A DNA stretch of 64,000 nt from Cellulomonas sp. 73-92 (GTDB taxonomy: Bacteria > Actinomycetota > Actinomycetes > Actinomycetales > Cellulomonadaceae), in NCBI RefSeq assembly GCF_001898175.1, contig NZ_MKTH01000018.1, forward strand, positions 62,001 to 126,000, given 5' to 3'. Shown here one piece after another: positions 1-8,598 of the stretch (its first letter is position 1; each line of letters opens with the position of its first letter). The notes under the pieces were generated by a model. It searched no databases, had not been told where the DNA came from, and saw only the letters and a list, made by a program, of their open reading frames with translations. The position numbers were made by a program, and so were the translations under genes.

Positions 1-1050
1 GAGGCGCTCTTCGGCTGCTACTCCTTCACCAACCACGTGCTGCCGAACTTCCCCGACGTCACGCTCGGCATCGACGTGCCGACGGTGCTCGCCGCGGTGC
101 GGGACGAGGTGGCCGACGTCACGTACGCGCGCGGCTGCGGCGTGAGCGAGGCGGACCGCTCCGGGTTCGACGAGGCGGTCGCCGCCGCCGCGGCGGCCGA
201 CGTCGCCGTCGTGGTCGTCGGCGACCAGGCCGGCCTGTTCGGGCGCGGCACGTGCGGCGAGGGCTGCGACACCGACGACCTCGAGCTGCCCGGCGTGCAG
301 CGCCCGCTCGTCGAGGCTGTGCTCGCGACGGGCACGCCCGTCGTGCTCGTCCTCGTCACCGGCCGGCCCTACGCCGTGGGCTGGGCCCTGGACCGGTGCG
401 CGGCCGTGCTGCAGGCGTTCTTCCCCGGCGAGGAGGGCGCGGCGGCGATCGCCGGCGTGCTCACCGGACGGGTCAACCCCTCCGGCCGGCTGCCCGTCAG
501 CCTGCCGGGCTCAGGCGGCGCGCAGCCCTACTCCTACCTGCACCCGCCGCTCGGCGGCGCGTCGTCGGTGTCCAACCTCGACCCGGCGCCGGCCCGGCCG
601 TTCGGCTTCGGCCTCTCGTACACCACCTTCACGCACGAGGACCTCGTCGCCGTCCCGAGCGTCGCCACGGACGGCGTCATCGAGGCCACGGTGCGGGTGA
701 GGAACACCGGCACCCGGGCCGGCGCGGACGTGGTGCAGCTCTACGCGCACGACCCGGTCGCCTCCATCACGCGGCCCGCGGCCCAGCTGCTCGGGTACGC
801 ACGCGTGGAGCTCGAGGCCGGGCAGTCGACGGAGGTCCGCTTCCGCGTGCCGACCGCCCGCCTGGCCTTCTCCGGTCGCGACCTGGTGCGCGCCGTCGAG
901 CCGGGTGCGATCGAGCTGTGGGTGGGGCCGTCGTGCGAGGTCCGGGAGACGCAGGCGGGCACCGAGCTCGTCGGCGACCGGCACCCCGTGACGACGGCGG
1001 ACGCCCGCTGGACCGAGGTCGCCGCCGGCACCCCGGCGCCCGTCGCCTGA
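1..1050 (+). CDS. Beta-glucosidase/beta-xylosidase, glycoside hydrolase family 3 (5' end cut by window)
   Basis: C-terminal 349 residues of a GH3 exo-glycosidase that releases single sugars from the non-reducing end of oligosaccharides. The reading frame is open to base 1, so the N-terminal catalytic barrel with the nucleophile aspartate lies outside the window. Visible are the GH3 C-terminal sandwich (DVAVVVVGDQ, FFPGEEGAAAIA, GRVNPSGRLPVSLP) and then a fibronectin III-like domain (FGFGLSYTTF, VRVRNTGTRAGADVVQLY) that ends the protein. The stop is 12 bases before a GH10 gene on the same strand, so the two are probably co-transcribed and act on the same xylan- or glucan-derived oligosaccharides. 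Substrate cannot be fixed from this fragment; beta-xylosidase is favoured only by the neighbour. Confidence 0.93.
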   Translation, partial: EALFGCYSFTNHVLPNFPDVTLGIDVPTVLAAVRDEVADVTYARGCGVSEADRSGFDEAVAAAAAADVAVVVVGDQAGLFGRGTCGEGCDTDDLELPGVQRPLVEAVLATGTPVVLVLVTGRPYAVGWALDRCAAVLQAFFPGEEGAAAIAGVLTGRVNPSGRLPVSLPGSGGAQPYSYLHPPLGGASSVSNLDPAPARPFGFGLSYTTFTHEDLVAVPSVATDGVIEATVRVRNTGTRAGADVVQLYAHDPVASITRPAAQLLGYARVELEAGQSTEVRFRVPTARLAFSGRDLVRAVEPGAIELWVGPSCEVRETQAGTELVGDRHPVTTADARWTEVAAGTPAPVA

Positions 1051-1062
1051 GAGGACGTCATC

Positions 1063-2340
1063 GTGCACGAGGTCGTCGTCCCCCGCCCCGACCGCTACGC
1101 CCACCGCACGTCCCGCACCGTGGTCACGGTGCTCGACGCCGCCGGCCGGCCCGTCGCGGACGCGCAGGTGCAGGTGGAGCAGCGCCGCCACGAGTTCGGC
1201 TTCGGCAACATCGGGTTCGACCTGATCCCCCTGGCCAACCACGAGCGGGAGGTCCGCCGCAACGTCTTCGGGGGTGCGCACGAGAACCTCGAGCGGCTCG
1301 CCGAGCTCTACCTGGACCTCTTCAACGCCGCGACGCTGCCGTTCTACTGGCGCTCGTTCGAGCCCGAGCGCGGCCGGCCCGACACGGCACGCCTGCGCGC
1401 CACGGCCGAGTGGTTCGCCGCCCACGGCGTAATGGTCAAGGGCCACCCGCTGCTGTGGCACACGCTCGCCCCGCAGTGGCTGCTGCCGCTGTCGGACGAC
1501 GAGGTGGAGGCCGCGATCCGGGCGCGCATCACCCGGGACGTCACCGACTTCGCCGGCGTCATCCGCACGTGGGACGCCATCAACGAGGCCGTCATCCTGC
1601 CCGTGTTCACGGCGGAGGAGAACGCCGTAACGCGCCTCGCGCAGCGCGAGGGCCGCCTCGCCATGGTGCGGCTGGCGTTCGAGACGGCGCGGGCCGCCGA
1701 CCCGGGCGTGACGCTGCTGCTCAACGACTTCAACATGTCGCCGCCGTACGAGCGCCTGGTCGAGGAGTGCCTGGCGGCGGGCGTCCGGATCGACGCCCTG
1801 GGGCTGCAGTCGCACATGCACCAGGGGTACTGGGGTGAGGAGAAGACCCTCGACGTGCTCGAGCGCTTCTCGCGGTTCGGGCTCCCGCTCCACATGACGG
1901 AGACGACGCTGCTCTCGGGCCACCTCATGCCGCCCGAGATCGAGGACCTCAACGACTACCAGGTGCCGGACTGGCCCTCCACGCCGGAGGGCGAGGAACG
2001 GCAGGCCGACGAGGTGGTGCGGCACTACACGACGCTCTTCGCCCACCCCGCGGTGCAGGCGGCCACGTACTGGGGCCTCACCGACGACGGCTCGTGGCTG
2101 GGCGCTCCCTCGGGCTTCGTCCGCAGGGATGCGACCACCAAGCCGTCGTACGACGCGCTGCACGCCCTGGTCAAGGGCGAGTGGTGGCTGCCGGCGCACG
2201 CGGTGGCCACCGACGCCGCGGGGAGCTTCGTCCTCGACGCCTACCGCGGCGACTACACCGTCACCGCCGCCGGCGACGTCGGTTCCGTCACGCTGGCCGC
2301 GGGCTCGCCCGCCGTGACGGCCCGCCTGGCGCCGCGCTGA
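1063..2340 (+). CDS. Endo-1,4-beta-xylanase, glycoside hydrolase family 10
   Basis: 425-residue GH10 enzyme that cleaves internal beta-1,4 xylosidic bonds with retention. The GTG start follows GAGGACG at 1051-1057. The acid/base glutamate is E175 in WDAINEAVI and the nucleophile is E280 in LHMTETTLL. GLQSHMHQGYW around 247 and HPLLWHT around 128 are further GH10 marks. Residues 1-50 and about 380-425 look like small beta-rich add-ons. There is no signal peptide, so the protein is probably intracellular and would act on imported xylo-oligosaccharides together with the GH3 enzyme upstream. The nucleophile context (TETTLL) departs from the common TELD form. Confidence 0.93.
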   Translation: MHEVVVPRPDRYAHRTSRTVVTVLDAAGRPVADAQVQVEQRRHEFGFGNIGFDLIPLANHEREVRRNVFGGAHENLERLAELYLDLFNAATLPFYWRSFEPERGRPDTARLRATAEWFAAHGVMVKGHPLLWHTLAPQWLLPLSDDEVEAAIRARITRDVTDFAGVIRTWDAINEAVILPVFTAEENAVTRLAQREGRLAMVRLAFETARAADPGVTLLLNDFNMSPPYERLVEECLAAGVRIDALGLQSHMHQGYWGEEKTLDVLERFSRFGLPLHMTETTLLSGHLMPPEIEDLNDYQVPDWPSTPEGEERQADEVVRHYTTLFAHPAVQAATYWGLTDDGSWLGAPSGFVRRDATTKPSYDALHALVKGEWWLPAHAVATDAAGSFVLDAYRGDYTVTAAGDVGSVTLAAGSPAVTARLAPR

Positions 2341-2344
2341 GACG

Positions 2345-2398
2345 GCGGCGGGCGGGCCCCCTGCGCTCCCCCCCTCGCGCAGGAGGCCCGCCCGTCGC
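2345..2398. terminator. Bidirectional hairpin terminator between GH10 and gntP
   Basis: Arms 2345-2366 and 2377-2398 pair at 20 of 22 positions around a C-rich 10-base loop. It sits between the convergent GH10 stop (2340) and the gluconate permease stop (2418). There is no T tract, as is usual in actinobacteria. Confidence 0.8.
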
Positions 2399-2417
2399 AG
2401 GGCGTGCCCGCAGGCCG

Positions 2418-3791
2418 CTAGACCACCAGGCCGAGCAGCATGACGAAGGCGAGCCCGACCACGGAGAGCACGGACTCCATGAGCGACCACGTCTTGAAGG
2501 TCTGCCCGACGGTCATCCCGAAGTACTCCTTGACCAGCCAGAACCCCGCGTCGTTGACGTGGCTGAGGAACACCGAGCCGGCGCCGATCGCCAGCACCAT
2601 GAGCGCGACGTGCGTCGGGCTGAGGCCGGCCGCCAGCGGCGCGACGATGCCGGAGGCCGTCACCGTCGCCACCGTGGCCGAGCCGGTGGCGATGCGGATG
2701 AGCACCGCGACGAGCCACGCGGCAAGGAGCACCGGCAGGCCGGAGTGAGCCAGGCCGTTCGCGATGACGCCGCCCACCCCGGTGTCGACGAGGGTCTGCT
2801 TGAAACCACCGCCGGCGCCGACGATGAGCAGGATGCCGGCGATCGGCGCGAACGACGAGCCGACCGTCGACGAGACCTCCGACAGGGAGCCCCCGAGCGC
2901 GGTGCCGAGCAACACGATCGCCAGCAGCGTCGTGATGAGCATGGCGACCAGCGGGGTCCCGACGAAGACGAGCACCTTGCCGGCCGCCGAGGTGTCGACC
3001 TTGGCGATCTCGACGACCGTCGCCAGCAGCATGAGGATCACCGGCAGCAGCACGACGAGCAGGGCGACGGAGAACCGCGGGCGCTTGCGGCCCTCGACGA
3101 CGGTCGCGTCGCCGAGCAGCGCGGGCGCCTGGATCGGCACCCACTTGGCCATGGTCCTGGCCAGCAGCGGCCCGGAGATGGCGACGGTCGGGATGGCGAC
3201 GAGCAGGCCGAGGCCGAGGGTGGTGCCGAGGTTGGCGTTGAGCGCGGAGATCGCGATCAGCGGCCCGGGGTGCGGCGGTACCAGACCGTGCAGCGCGGAC
3301 AGGCCGGCCAGGGCCGGGATGCCGAGCAGGACGACGGGCAGCTTGGCGCGGCGCGCCGCGAGCATGACGACGGGGATGAGCAGCACCACGCCGACCTCGA
3401 AGAACAGCGGGATGCCGATGACGAACGCCGCGAGCGCCAGCGCCCAGGGCAGCCGCTTCGCCGGGGTCTTGGCGAGGATGGAGTCGACCACCTCGTCGGC
3501 CCCGCCCGAGCGCACCAGCAGCGTGCCGATGATCGCGCCGAGGGCGATGAGGACGCCGGTGCTGCCGACGGTCGAGCCGAGGCCGGTGGTGAAGCTGGCG
3601 AACGCCTTCCCGAAGGGGACGCCGGCGACGACGGCCATGAGGCCGGCGCCGACCGTCAGGGACAGGAACGGGTGCAGCTTCAGCCACACGATGAGCAGCA
3701 CGATCGCTGCGATGGCCACGACCGCGGCGACGACCAGCTGCGGCGTGCCCGCAGTGGTCGTCCGGTCGGCCGCCTGGAGCAAGGACAACAT
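2418..3791 (-). CDS. gntP: Gluconate:H+ symporter, GntP family
   Basis: 457-residue polytopic membrane protein of the GntP family that imports gluconate with protons. About twelve hydrophobic segments fill the sequence, starting with VVAAVVAIAAIVLLIVW near the N terminus; VPPHPGPLIA and the terminal HVNDAGFWLVKEYF are typical of the family. The ATG at 3791 is preferred over the adjacent GTG at 3794 because GGAG lies five bases before it. It lies 30 bases downstream of gluconokinase on the same strand, so import and phosphorylation are probably one operon under the divergent GntR-type regulator. Confidence 0.92.
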   Translation of the reverse strand: MLSLLQAADRTTTAGTPQLVVAAVVAIAAIVLLIVWLKLHPFLSLTVGAGLMAVVAGVPFGKAFASFTTGLGSTVGSTGVLIALGAIIGTLLVRSGGADEVVDSILAKTPAKRLPWALALAAFVIGIPLFFEVGVVLLIPVVMLAARRAKLPVVLLGIPALAGLSALHGLVPPHPGPLIAISALNANLGTTLGLGLLVAIPTVAISGPLLARTMAKWVPIQAPALLGDATVVEGRKRPRFSVALLVVLLPVILMLLATVVEIAKVDTSAAGKVLVFVGTPLVAMLITTLLAIVLLGTALGGSLSEVSSTVGSSFAPIAGILLIVGAGGGFKQTLVDTGVGGVIANGLAHSGLPVLLAAWLVAVLIRIATGSATVATVTASGIVAPLAAGLSPTHVALMVLAIGAGSVFLSHVNDAGFWLVKEYFGMTVGQTFKTWSLMESVLSVVGLAFVMLLGLVV

Positions 3792-3821
3792 CACGACTCC
3801 TTCGTCTTCGTTGGGTGGTGC

Positions 3822-4337
3822 TCAGCGGGGCATGAGGTCGAGGGCGCGCAGCACCTCGTCGGCGACGGACTCGGGCGTGGCGTCGACCGTGACGGTGACG
3901 CCGTCCTCGCCGGGCTGCAGCGGCTCGAGGGTGGCGAACTGCGAGGGCAGCAGGGTCGTCGGCATGAAGTGGCCGGAGCGGTGGCCCATCCGCTCGGCGA
4001 TGAGCGCCGGGTCGCCGGTCAGGTGGACGAAGCGGACCCGCCCGGGGGCGGCGGCGAGCACGTCGCGGTAGGAGCGCTTGAGGGCTGAGCACGTCACGAT
4101 CGAGCTGCGACCGGCCTCGTCCTGCGCGCCGATCCAGGCGGCGATCGCGCGCAGCCACGGCCAGCGGTCGTCGTCGGTCAGCGGGGTGCCGGCGGCCATC
4201 TTGGCGACGTTGGCGGCCGGGTGGAACTCGTCGGCCTCCGCGGTGGGCCACCCCAGCCGCTCGGCGAGCAGTGCCGCCACGGTCGTCTTGCCGGACCCGG
4301 CCACGCCCATGAGCACGAGGTGCTGTCGCTCCTCCAC
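3822..4337 (-). CDS. gntK: Gluconokinase
   Basis: 171-residue P-loop kinase that converts gluconate to 6-phosphogluconate for the pentose phosphate pathway. The Walker A motif GVAGSGKTT is at about 11-19, followed by the family motifs ADEFHP and DDRWPWL, CSALKRSYRD in the middle and RMGHRSGHFMP before the C terminus. The GTG start at 4337 is set by a strong AGGAGGGG site at 4343-4350, five bases upstream. Upstream in-frame sequence is not protein-like. It is the first gene of the gntK-gntP unit, read away from the GntR operators. Confidence 0.94.
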   Translation of the reverse strand: MEERQHLVLMGVAGSGKTTVAALLAERLGWPTAEADEFHPAANVAKMAAGTPLTDDDRWPWLRAIAAWIGAQDEAGRSSIVTCSALKRSYRDVLAAAPGRVRFVHLTGDPALIAERMGHRSGHFMPTTLLPSQFATLEPLQPGEDGVTVTVDATPESVADEVLRALDLMPR

Positions 4338-4393
4338 GAGGACCCCTCCTGACGTCGTCGTCGCTGTCGTCGATGACCGCCACACTCTGAGGC

Positions 4394-4431
4394 AAAGGTC
4401 ATACCTTTCGCAAGTGAAAGGTATGACCTTT
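4394..4431. promoter_or_regulatory. Paired GntR/FCD operators in the gntK/gntR divergent promoter
   Basis: Two 15-base sites, 4394-4408 (AAAGGTCATACCTTT) and 4417-4431 (AAAGGTATGACCTTT), are exact reverse complements. Each is itself a palindrome, AAAGGT-N3-ACCTTT. Their centres are 23 bases apart, about two helical turns, in the 193-base gap between the gluconokinase and FCD-regulator starts. The half-sites resemble FCD-type GntR operators. Autoregulation and gluconate response are inferred. Confidence 0.85.
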
Positions 4432-4530
4432 GGTGTGGTGTTCGTCACACCCGTGGGACGGACGGGCCATGCTGCGGGGGCCCGCACGGCGCTAACCTCA
4501 CGTGGAACCGCACGTCGGAGGGGGGTCTCG

Positions 4531-5223
4531 GTGCTGCACGACGAGCTGCTCGACACCCTCGGCCGCGAGATCACCGGCGGCGACACTCCACCCGGCACGG
4601 TCCTGACCCTGGAACAGATCGGATCACGGTTCGGCGTCTCCCGCACGGTCGCCCGCGAGGCGATGCGGATGCTGGAGTCGATGCGCCTCATCACGTCGCG
4701 CCGGCGCGTGGGGCTCGTCGTCCGCCCGCGGGCCGACTGGGACGTCTACGCGCCGCGCCTCATCCGCTGGCGGCTCGACGGCCCGCAGCGGGCCGGGCAG
4801 CTGCGCACGCTGACCGAGCTGCGGATCGCCGTCGAGCCGATCGCGGCGCGTGCCGCCGCCGCGGTCGTCGGCCGGCGTGACGGCGCCGAGCTGGTCCTCA
4901 TGACGGCCCGGATGCGCGAGCTGGGCGAGGCGGGCCGGCTCGCCGAGTTCATGGACCTCGACATCGAGTTCCACGCACGGCTGCTGCGGACCTGCGGAAA
5001 CGAGATGTTCGCGGCCCTGACCGACGTGGTCGCCGAGGTGCTGCGCGGGCGCACCGAGCACGGCCTCATGCCCCCGCATCCCGAGGAGGAGGCGCTGGCG
5101 GCGCACGAGGCCGTCGCGGCGGCCGTGCGGGACGGCGACCCGGCGGCCGCCGAGGAGGCGATGGCGCGGATCGTCAACGAGGTTCGCCGCGCCCTGGCGC
5201 CCGACGAGCCGGCGGCCGGCTGA
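4531..5223 (+). CDS. GntR family transcriptional regulator, FCD (FadR-type) subfamily
   Basis: 230-residue regulator, probable repressor of gluconate uptake. The N-terminal winged helix spans about 8-70 (GDTPPGTVLTLEQIGSRFGV, SRTVAREAMRMLESMRLI). An all-helical FCD ligand-binding domain runs from about 85, with the metal/ligand-type residues D and H in MDLDIEFHARLL and AHEAVAAAVRDGD near the end. The GTG start at 4531 follows CGGAGGGGGG at 4516-4525. It is divergent from gntK-gntP with paired palindromic operators between them, which argues for local control. The effector (gluconate or 6-phosphogluconate) is inferred from context. Confidence 0.92.
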   Translation: MLHDELLDTLGREITGGDTPPGTVLTLEQIGSRFGVSRTVAREAMRMLESMRLITSRRRVGLVVRPRADWDVYAPRLIRWRLDGPQRAGQLRTLTELRIAVEPIAARAAAAVVGRRDGAELVLMTARMRELGEAGRLAEFMDLDIEFHARLLRTCGNEMFAALTDVVAEVLRGRTEHGLMPPHPEEEALAAHEAVAAAVRDGDPAAAEEAMARIVNEVRRALAPDEPAAG

Positions 5224-5271
5224 CAGACGCTTCGCCGCGCGCCCTTCCGACCCGACCCCTAGCGTGCACGG

Positions 5272-6783
5272 ATGACCCCCGCGTCACCGTCCCGTCGGCA
5301 GCGGCTGCTGCGAGCCGTCGGCTTCTCGCTCCTGTTCGCCGTCCCGGTCGCGGCGCTGGCGTTCGTCGTCCGCGTCGGGGTGCCGGCCGTGCTGGCCGCC
5401 GACGAGGCGGCCGTCCGCGCCGCGACGTCCGTGACGCGGAGCAGCGGCACGCTGCGCTCCGTGCTGCTCGTCGTGCAGGCGGCGTTCCTGCCCCTCGGCG
5501 TGAACGCCGTCGTCGGGCTCGTCTGCCTGTGGGCGTGGCGACGGCGCGGGCTGGGCACCCGCGCCGTGTGGGCGGTGATCACCGTCGCGATCGGCTGGGC
5601 GCTGGGGAATCTCGTGAAGCAGCTGGTCGGGCGCGCCCGCCCCGTGGTCGAGGATGCCGTCACCCATCTCCCGGGCTACAGCTTCCCGTCCGGCCATTCC
5701 ACGAACACCACGGTCGCGGCGATCGCGCTCCTCGTCCTGCTGTGGCCGCTGTGGCGGCGCCGCGGGCGCGCCGTCGCCACGGCGGTGGCCGTCACGGGCG
5801 CCCTCGTCGTCGGGCTCGACCGGGTGCTGCTCGGCGTCCACTTCCCCTCGGACGTCCTCGGTGGCTACCTGCTGGGCGGCGCGGTCGCGCTCGGCTCGGC
5901 GCTGGGATACCTCGGGCGCGGGCCGGCCGCGCCCGCGGACGACGACGTCCGGGCCGCCCCGGCCCCACCGGGCGAACCCGGAGCAGCGACGGGTCCGGCC
6001 CGGACGGACGAGCCCCGAGCCGCGGCGCCCGCCGCTCGGGCCACCCTGCGCCCGGCCACGGTGGCCACCCCTGCGGACCACGGCGCCGAGCCGAGCCCCC
6101 GCCGGGTCACGCGGGACGTCCTGTTCCGTGCCGCGCTCCCTACGGTCGCGCTCTTCGCGCTGGTCCTCGGCATCGGCCTGGTCATCACCGGCCCGCTGCA
6201 CGGACTGCCAGCCGAGCGGGCGGTCAACAGCTCCCTGGCCGCGGGCCGGACGCCGACGATGGACCGGCTGACCGCCTTCGGCACCCTCGCCGGCAGCACC
6301 CTGATCATCATGCTCAGCGCGGTGCTGGCGATCGTGCTGGTGTGGTGGTGGAGCCGCCGGTGGTGGTGGGCGATCGTCCCCGGGATCGCCGTCGTGCTCG
6401 AGCTGGCCGTCTTCCTCGGCACCACCGCGATCGTCAGGCGCCCACGGCCCGATGTCTCCCACCTGGACCAGGCCCCGCCAACGTCGAGCTTCCCGAGCGG
6501 CCACACCGGCGCCGCCACCGCCCTCTGGTTCAGCCTCGCGCTCCTCGCCCAGCGGATCCACATCAGGTGGCTGAGGGTCGTCGTGACCGTGGTGTGCGTG
6601 CTCGTGCCCCTCGGGGTCGGCTACTCACGGCTCTACCGCGGCATGCACCACGTGACGGATGTGGTCGTCGGCCTCCTCGTCGGTGCCGTGTGCGCCGGCC
6701 TGGCGTACGCGAGCCTGCGCCGGCTCGACGCGCCGACGGCCGTCACCGACGACCGCCCGCTGCCGACTCAGACGCGCGCGTAG
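5272..6783 (+). CDS. Membrane protein with two PAP2 phosphatase domains
   Basis: 503-residue integral membrane protein made of two type 2 phosphatidic acid phosphatase domains in tandem, joined by a Pro/Ala-rich linker (about 220-280). Domain 1 has the complete triad K116-x6-RP, PSGH 139-142 and R184-x5-H190-x3-D194. Domain 2 has PSGH 408-411 and R453-x5-H459-x3-D463, but the lysine of its first motif is replaced by T385. Likely roles are dephosphorylation of lipid phosphates such as undecaprenyl pyrophosphate or phosphatidate at the outer membrane face; the exact substrate is unknown. Its 3' end overlaps the convergent DUF1206 gene by 16 bases. Confidence 0.9.
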   Translation: MTPASPSRRQRLLRAVGFSLLFAVPVAALAFVVRVGVPAVLAADEAAVRAATSVTRSSGTLRSVLLVVQAAFLPLGVNAVVGLVCLWAWRRRGLGTRAVWAVITVAIGWALGNLVKQLVGRARPVVEDAVTHLPGYSFPSGHSTNTTVAAIALLVLLWPLWRRRGRAVATAVAVTGALVVGLDRVLLGVHFPSDVLGGYLLGGAVALGSALGYLGRGPAAPADDDVRAAPAPPGEPGAATGPARTDEPRAAAPAARATLRPATVATPADHGAEPSPRRVTRDVLFRAALPTVALFALVLGIGLVITGPLHGLPAERAVNSSLAAGRTPTMDRLTAFGTLAGSTLIIMLSAVLAIVLVWWWSRRWWWAIVPGIAVVLELAVFLGTTAIVRRPRPDVSHLDQAPPTSSFPSGHTGAATALWFSLALLAQRIHIRWLRVVVTVVCVLVPLGVGYSRLYRGMHHVTDVVVGLLVGAVCAGLAYASLRRLDAPTAVTDDRPLPTQTRA

Positions 6784-7541
6784 CGGGCCCGCGCGAACGA
6801 GTAGACGCCGTACGCGGCGAACCCGACGGCGACCACGGTCAGCGCCAACCGGCCCAGCAGAAGCCGGAGCAGCGTCCGCAGCGCACCGTCGAGCCCCTGG
6901 GCCTTCTGCGGATCCGCCGTGACCGCCGCCGTCACGAAGAGCCCGCCGACCAGCAGCAGCGCGATGCCCTTGGCGACGTAGCCGAGGCGCCCAGCGGCGA
7001 CGACCCAGCGCCCGGGGTGCTCGCGCAGGTCGGCGAGGAATCGCGCGCCGAAGCCCTTGACCAGGTGGTGCAGGCCGACGCCGACGATCAGCACGCCCAC
7101 CACCCCCACGGCGGGGCGTCCGCCCGGGTGCGACATCAGCGTGGCCGCCGTGCCGGCGGACTGCTGGTTCCCGCTCGTCGCCGCGCCGTGCAGCACGCGG
7201 AACGCCATCCACCCCAGGGCCAGGTAGACGACGGCCTTCGCGGCCGGGGTGACGCGCTTCCGACCGCGGCGGGCGACGGCCTCGGCGAGCTGCCATACGG
7301 CGAGCAGGACGAAGCCGACGAGCAGGATCCAGAGCAGTGCCTTGCCCAGGCCGGTCGCGGCAAGCGCTGCCAGCGCCCCGGTCTGGTCCGCGGTCGCCGC
7401 GTGCCCGAGGACCAGCTGCAGCGCCAGCCAGCCCAACAGCAGGTGGAGCAGCCCGCTCGCGGCGTAGCCCAGCCGTGCGCCCTTCTCCACGGCGGGGCTG
7501 CGCTGTGCCCTGGCCGCCGACGCACGCACCGTGTCGTCCAT
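6768..7541 (-). CDS. DUF1206 domain-containing membrane protein
   Basis: 257-residue integral membrane protein of the DUF1206 family, whose function is not known. Three repeats of about 70 residues, each a pair of helices, are visible (LGYAASGLLHLLLGWLALQ, AVVYLALGWMAFRVL, LGYVAKGIALLLVGGLFVTA). The repeated (Y/V)-A-(A/K)-G-(L/I) turn is typical of the family. The start was placed at the ATG at 7541 (MDDTVRASAARAQ); upstream in-frame sequence is low complexity and not protein-like. It is convergent with and overlapping the PAP2 gene. Confidence 0.88.
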   Translation of the reverse strand: MDDTVRASAARAQRSPAVEKGARLGYAASGLLHLLLGWLALQLVLGHAATADQTGALAALAATGLGKALLWILLVGFVLLAVWQLAEAVARRGRKRVTPAAKAVVYLALGWMAFRVLHGAATSGNQQSAGTAATLMSHPGGRPAVGVVGVLIVGVGLHHLVKGFGARFLADLREHPGRWVVAAGRLGYVAKGIALLLVGGLFVTAAVTADPQKAQGLDGALRTLLRLLLGRLALTVVAVGFAAYGVYSFARARYARV

Positions 7542-7680
7542 GCCTTGCAGACTCGCACTGGCGGCAGGCCCGCGCGCGGCGAGGTCCGCGCGGGGCCGTT
7601 CCAGGCCGCCAAGCGCCGCCGGAGCCTGACACGGCGGTTCGAGCCGACGGTGTTTGTGAGACCTCCGAACGAGTCGGCCT

Positions 7681-8169
7681 TCATGACCCGTCGGTGGGCA
7701 GCTGGAGAGCGGCTTGCGCGGCCTCGCGCAGCTGGACAACCGTGAGGTGGACGCGACGAACGTCCTTCGTGCGCTCGGGCCAGGCGAGGACGATGTCCGG
7801 CTCGAGAGCATCGGGCTGTGACAGGTCCCAAGGCAGCCACAGCTCGAACGTGGCTCGGACCACAGGCTGACTGCTGTCGGGGTAACCCTCGTGGCCCGAG
7901 ACGATGTTCGACAGCACGACCTGTCCGCCGCCCTCCGCCCACAGGGACAGGCTTGGGCGCCCGGGGGCGCCCAAGCCAGCCAGGTCTCCGAGCTGAGCCG
8001 CTCGCAGGGCCAGGACCTCGAGGTGGACGACGAGTCCTTCCGTTGAGGCGCGGAAGAACCCCATGCACGCCACGAAGCCCTCTCCGTGCAGCGGCGCCAC
8101 CGGAGCGGCAGCGACCTGGCCGGGGATGACGAATGGATCCGGGCTGAGCCGCTGTCGCTGCCGCTCCAT
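7681..8169 (-). CDS. Hypothetical protein
   Basis: 162-residue protein of no family I recognise. It looks genuinely coding: it has mixed alpha/beta composition with regular stretches such as FVACMGFFRASTEGLVVHLE, VVRATFELWLPWDLSQP and TVVQLREAAQAALQLP. It has no signal peptide or membrane helix. The ATG at 8169 is chosen because GAGGAG lies eight bases upstream; a GTG at 8178 is the alternative. Codon use is less extreme than in its neighbours, which could mean a younger or transferred gene. It stands alone, 139 bases downstream of the DUF1206 start on the same strand. Confidence 0.6.
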   Translation of the reverse strand: MERQRQRLSPDPFVIPGQVAAAPVAPLHGEGFVACMGFFRASTEGLVVHLEVLALRAAQLGDLAGLGAPGRPSLSLWAEGGGQVVLSNIVSGHEGYPDSSQPVVRATFELWLPWDLSQPDALEPDIVLAWPERTKDVRRVHLTVVQLREAAQAALQLPTDGS

Positions 8170-8178
8170 GCCAAGCAC

Positions 8179-8524
8179 TCCTCAGGGCCAGACGGAGCGG
8201 GAGTCGGGTGCCGCGAGACATCTCCTGTCACCGGCCTTGCCGGCCCCGCCTGACGTCATGATGCCGTCGACAGTCGCCGGGTGCTCCCTCTTCCGCAACG
8301 AGACTTGCTCAGCCTCGCCGACGGTTGACACCGGCCAACGTGCTCCTGACAGGTGCGTGCCTGGTTGGTCGGTCACCAGCGCTCGGCCTCCCGCCCGAGC
8401 CACTCCGCTCAGCAGCGAACGTGCCCCGGGGCGCACCCCGGTAGCCTTGCCCGTTGATGGCCGAACGGACCGAGGTTCTCCCTGGTTTCGCCCTAGGGTC
8501 GCCCCAGCTGATTCCCCATCCCCC
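8179..8524. other. Intergenic stretch before tRNA-Arg, no gene seen
   Basis: About 345 bases with no convincing reading frame. A TGACGTCA palindrome lies near 8252. The tRNA-Arg promoter must be in the right-hand part, but no clear -35/-10 pair could be assigned. Confidence 0.5.
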
Positions 8525-8597
8525 GCGCCCGTAGCTCAATGGATAGAGCAGCGGCCTTCTAATCCGCTGGTTGGGAGTTCGAGTCTCCCCGGGCGCA
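8525..8597 (+). tRNA. tRNA-Arg (anticodon TCT)
   Basis: Full cloverleaf: acceptor GCGCCCG/CGGGCGC, D arm GCTC...GAGC, anticodon loop CTTCTAA giving TCT (reads AGA), TTCGAGT T loop. The discriminator is A and CCA is not encoded. AGA is a rare codon in so GC-rich a genome. Confidence 0.96.
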
Positions 8598-8598
8598 C

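Noticed and set aside
511..4395. A 1294-codon open frame on the minus strand
   Set aside because: It runs antisense or out of frame through GH3, GH10, gntP and gntK, is dominated by Arg/Gly/Ala with no family motif, and results from the extreme G+C content.
8179..8524. Several overlapping short frames before tRNA-Arg
   Set aside because: None shows codon bias, a ribosome site or a conserved-looking product.
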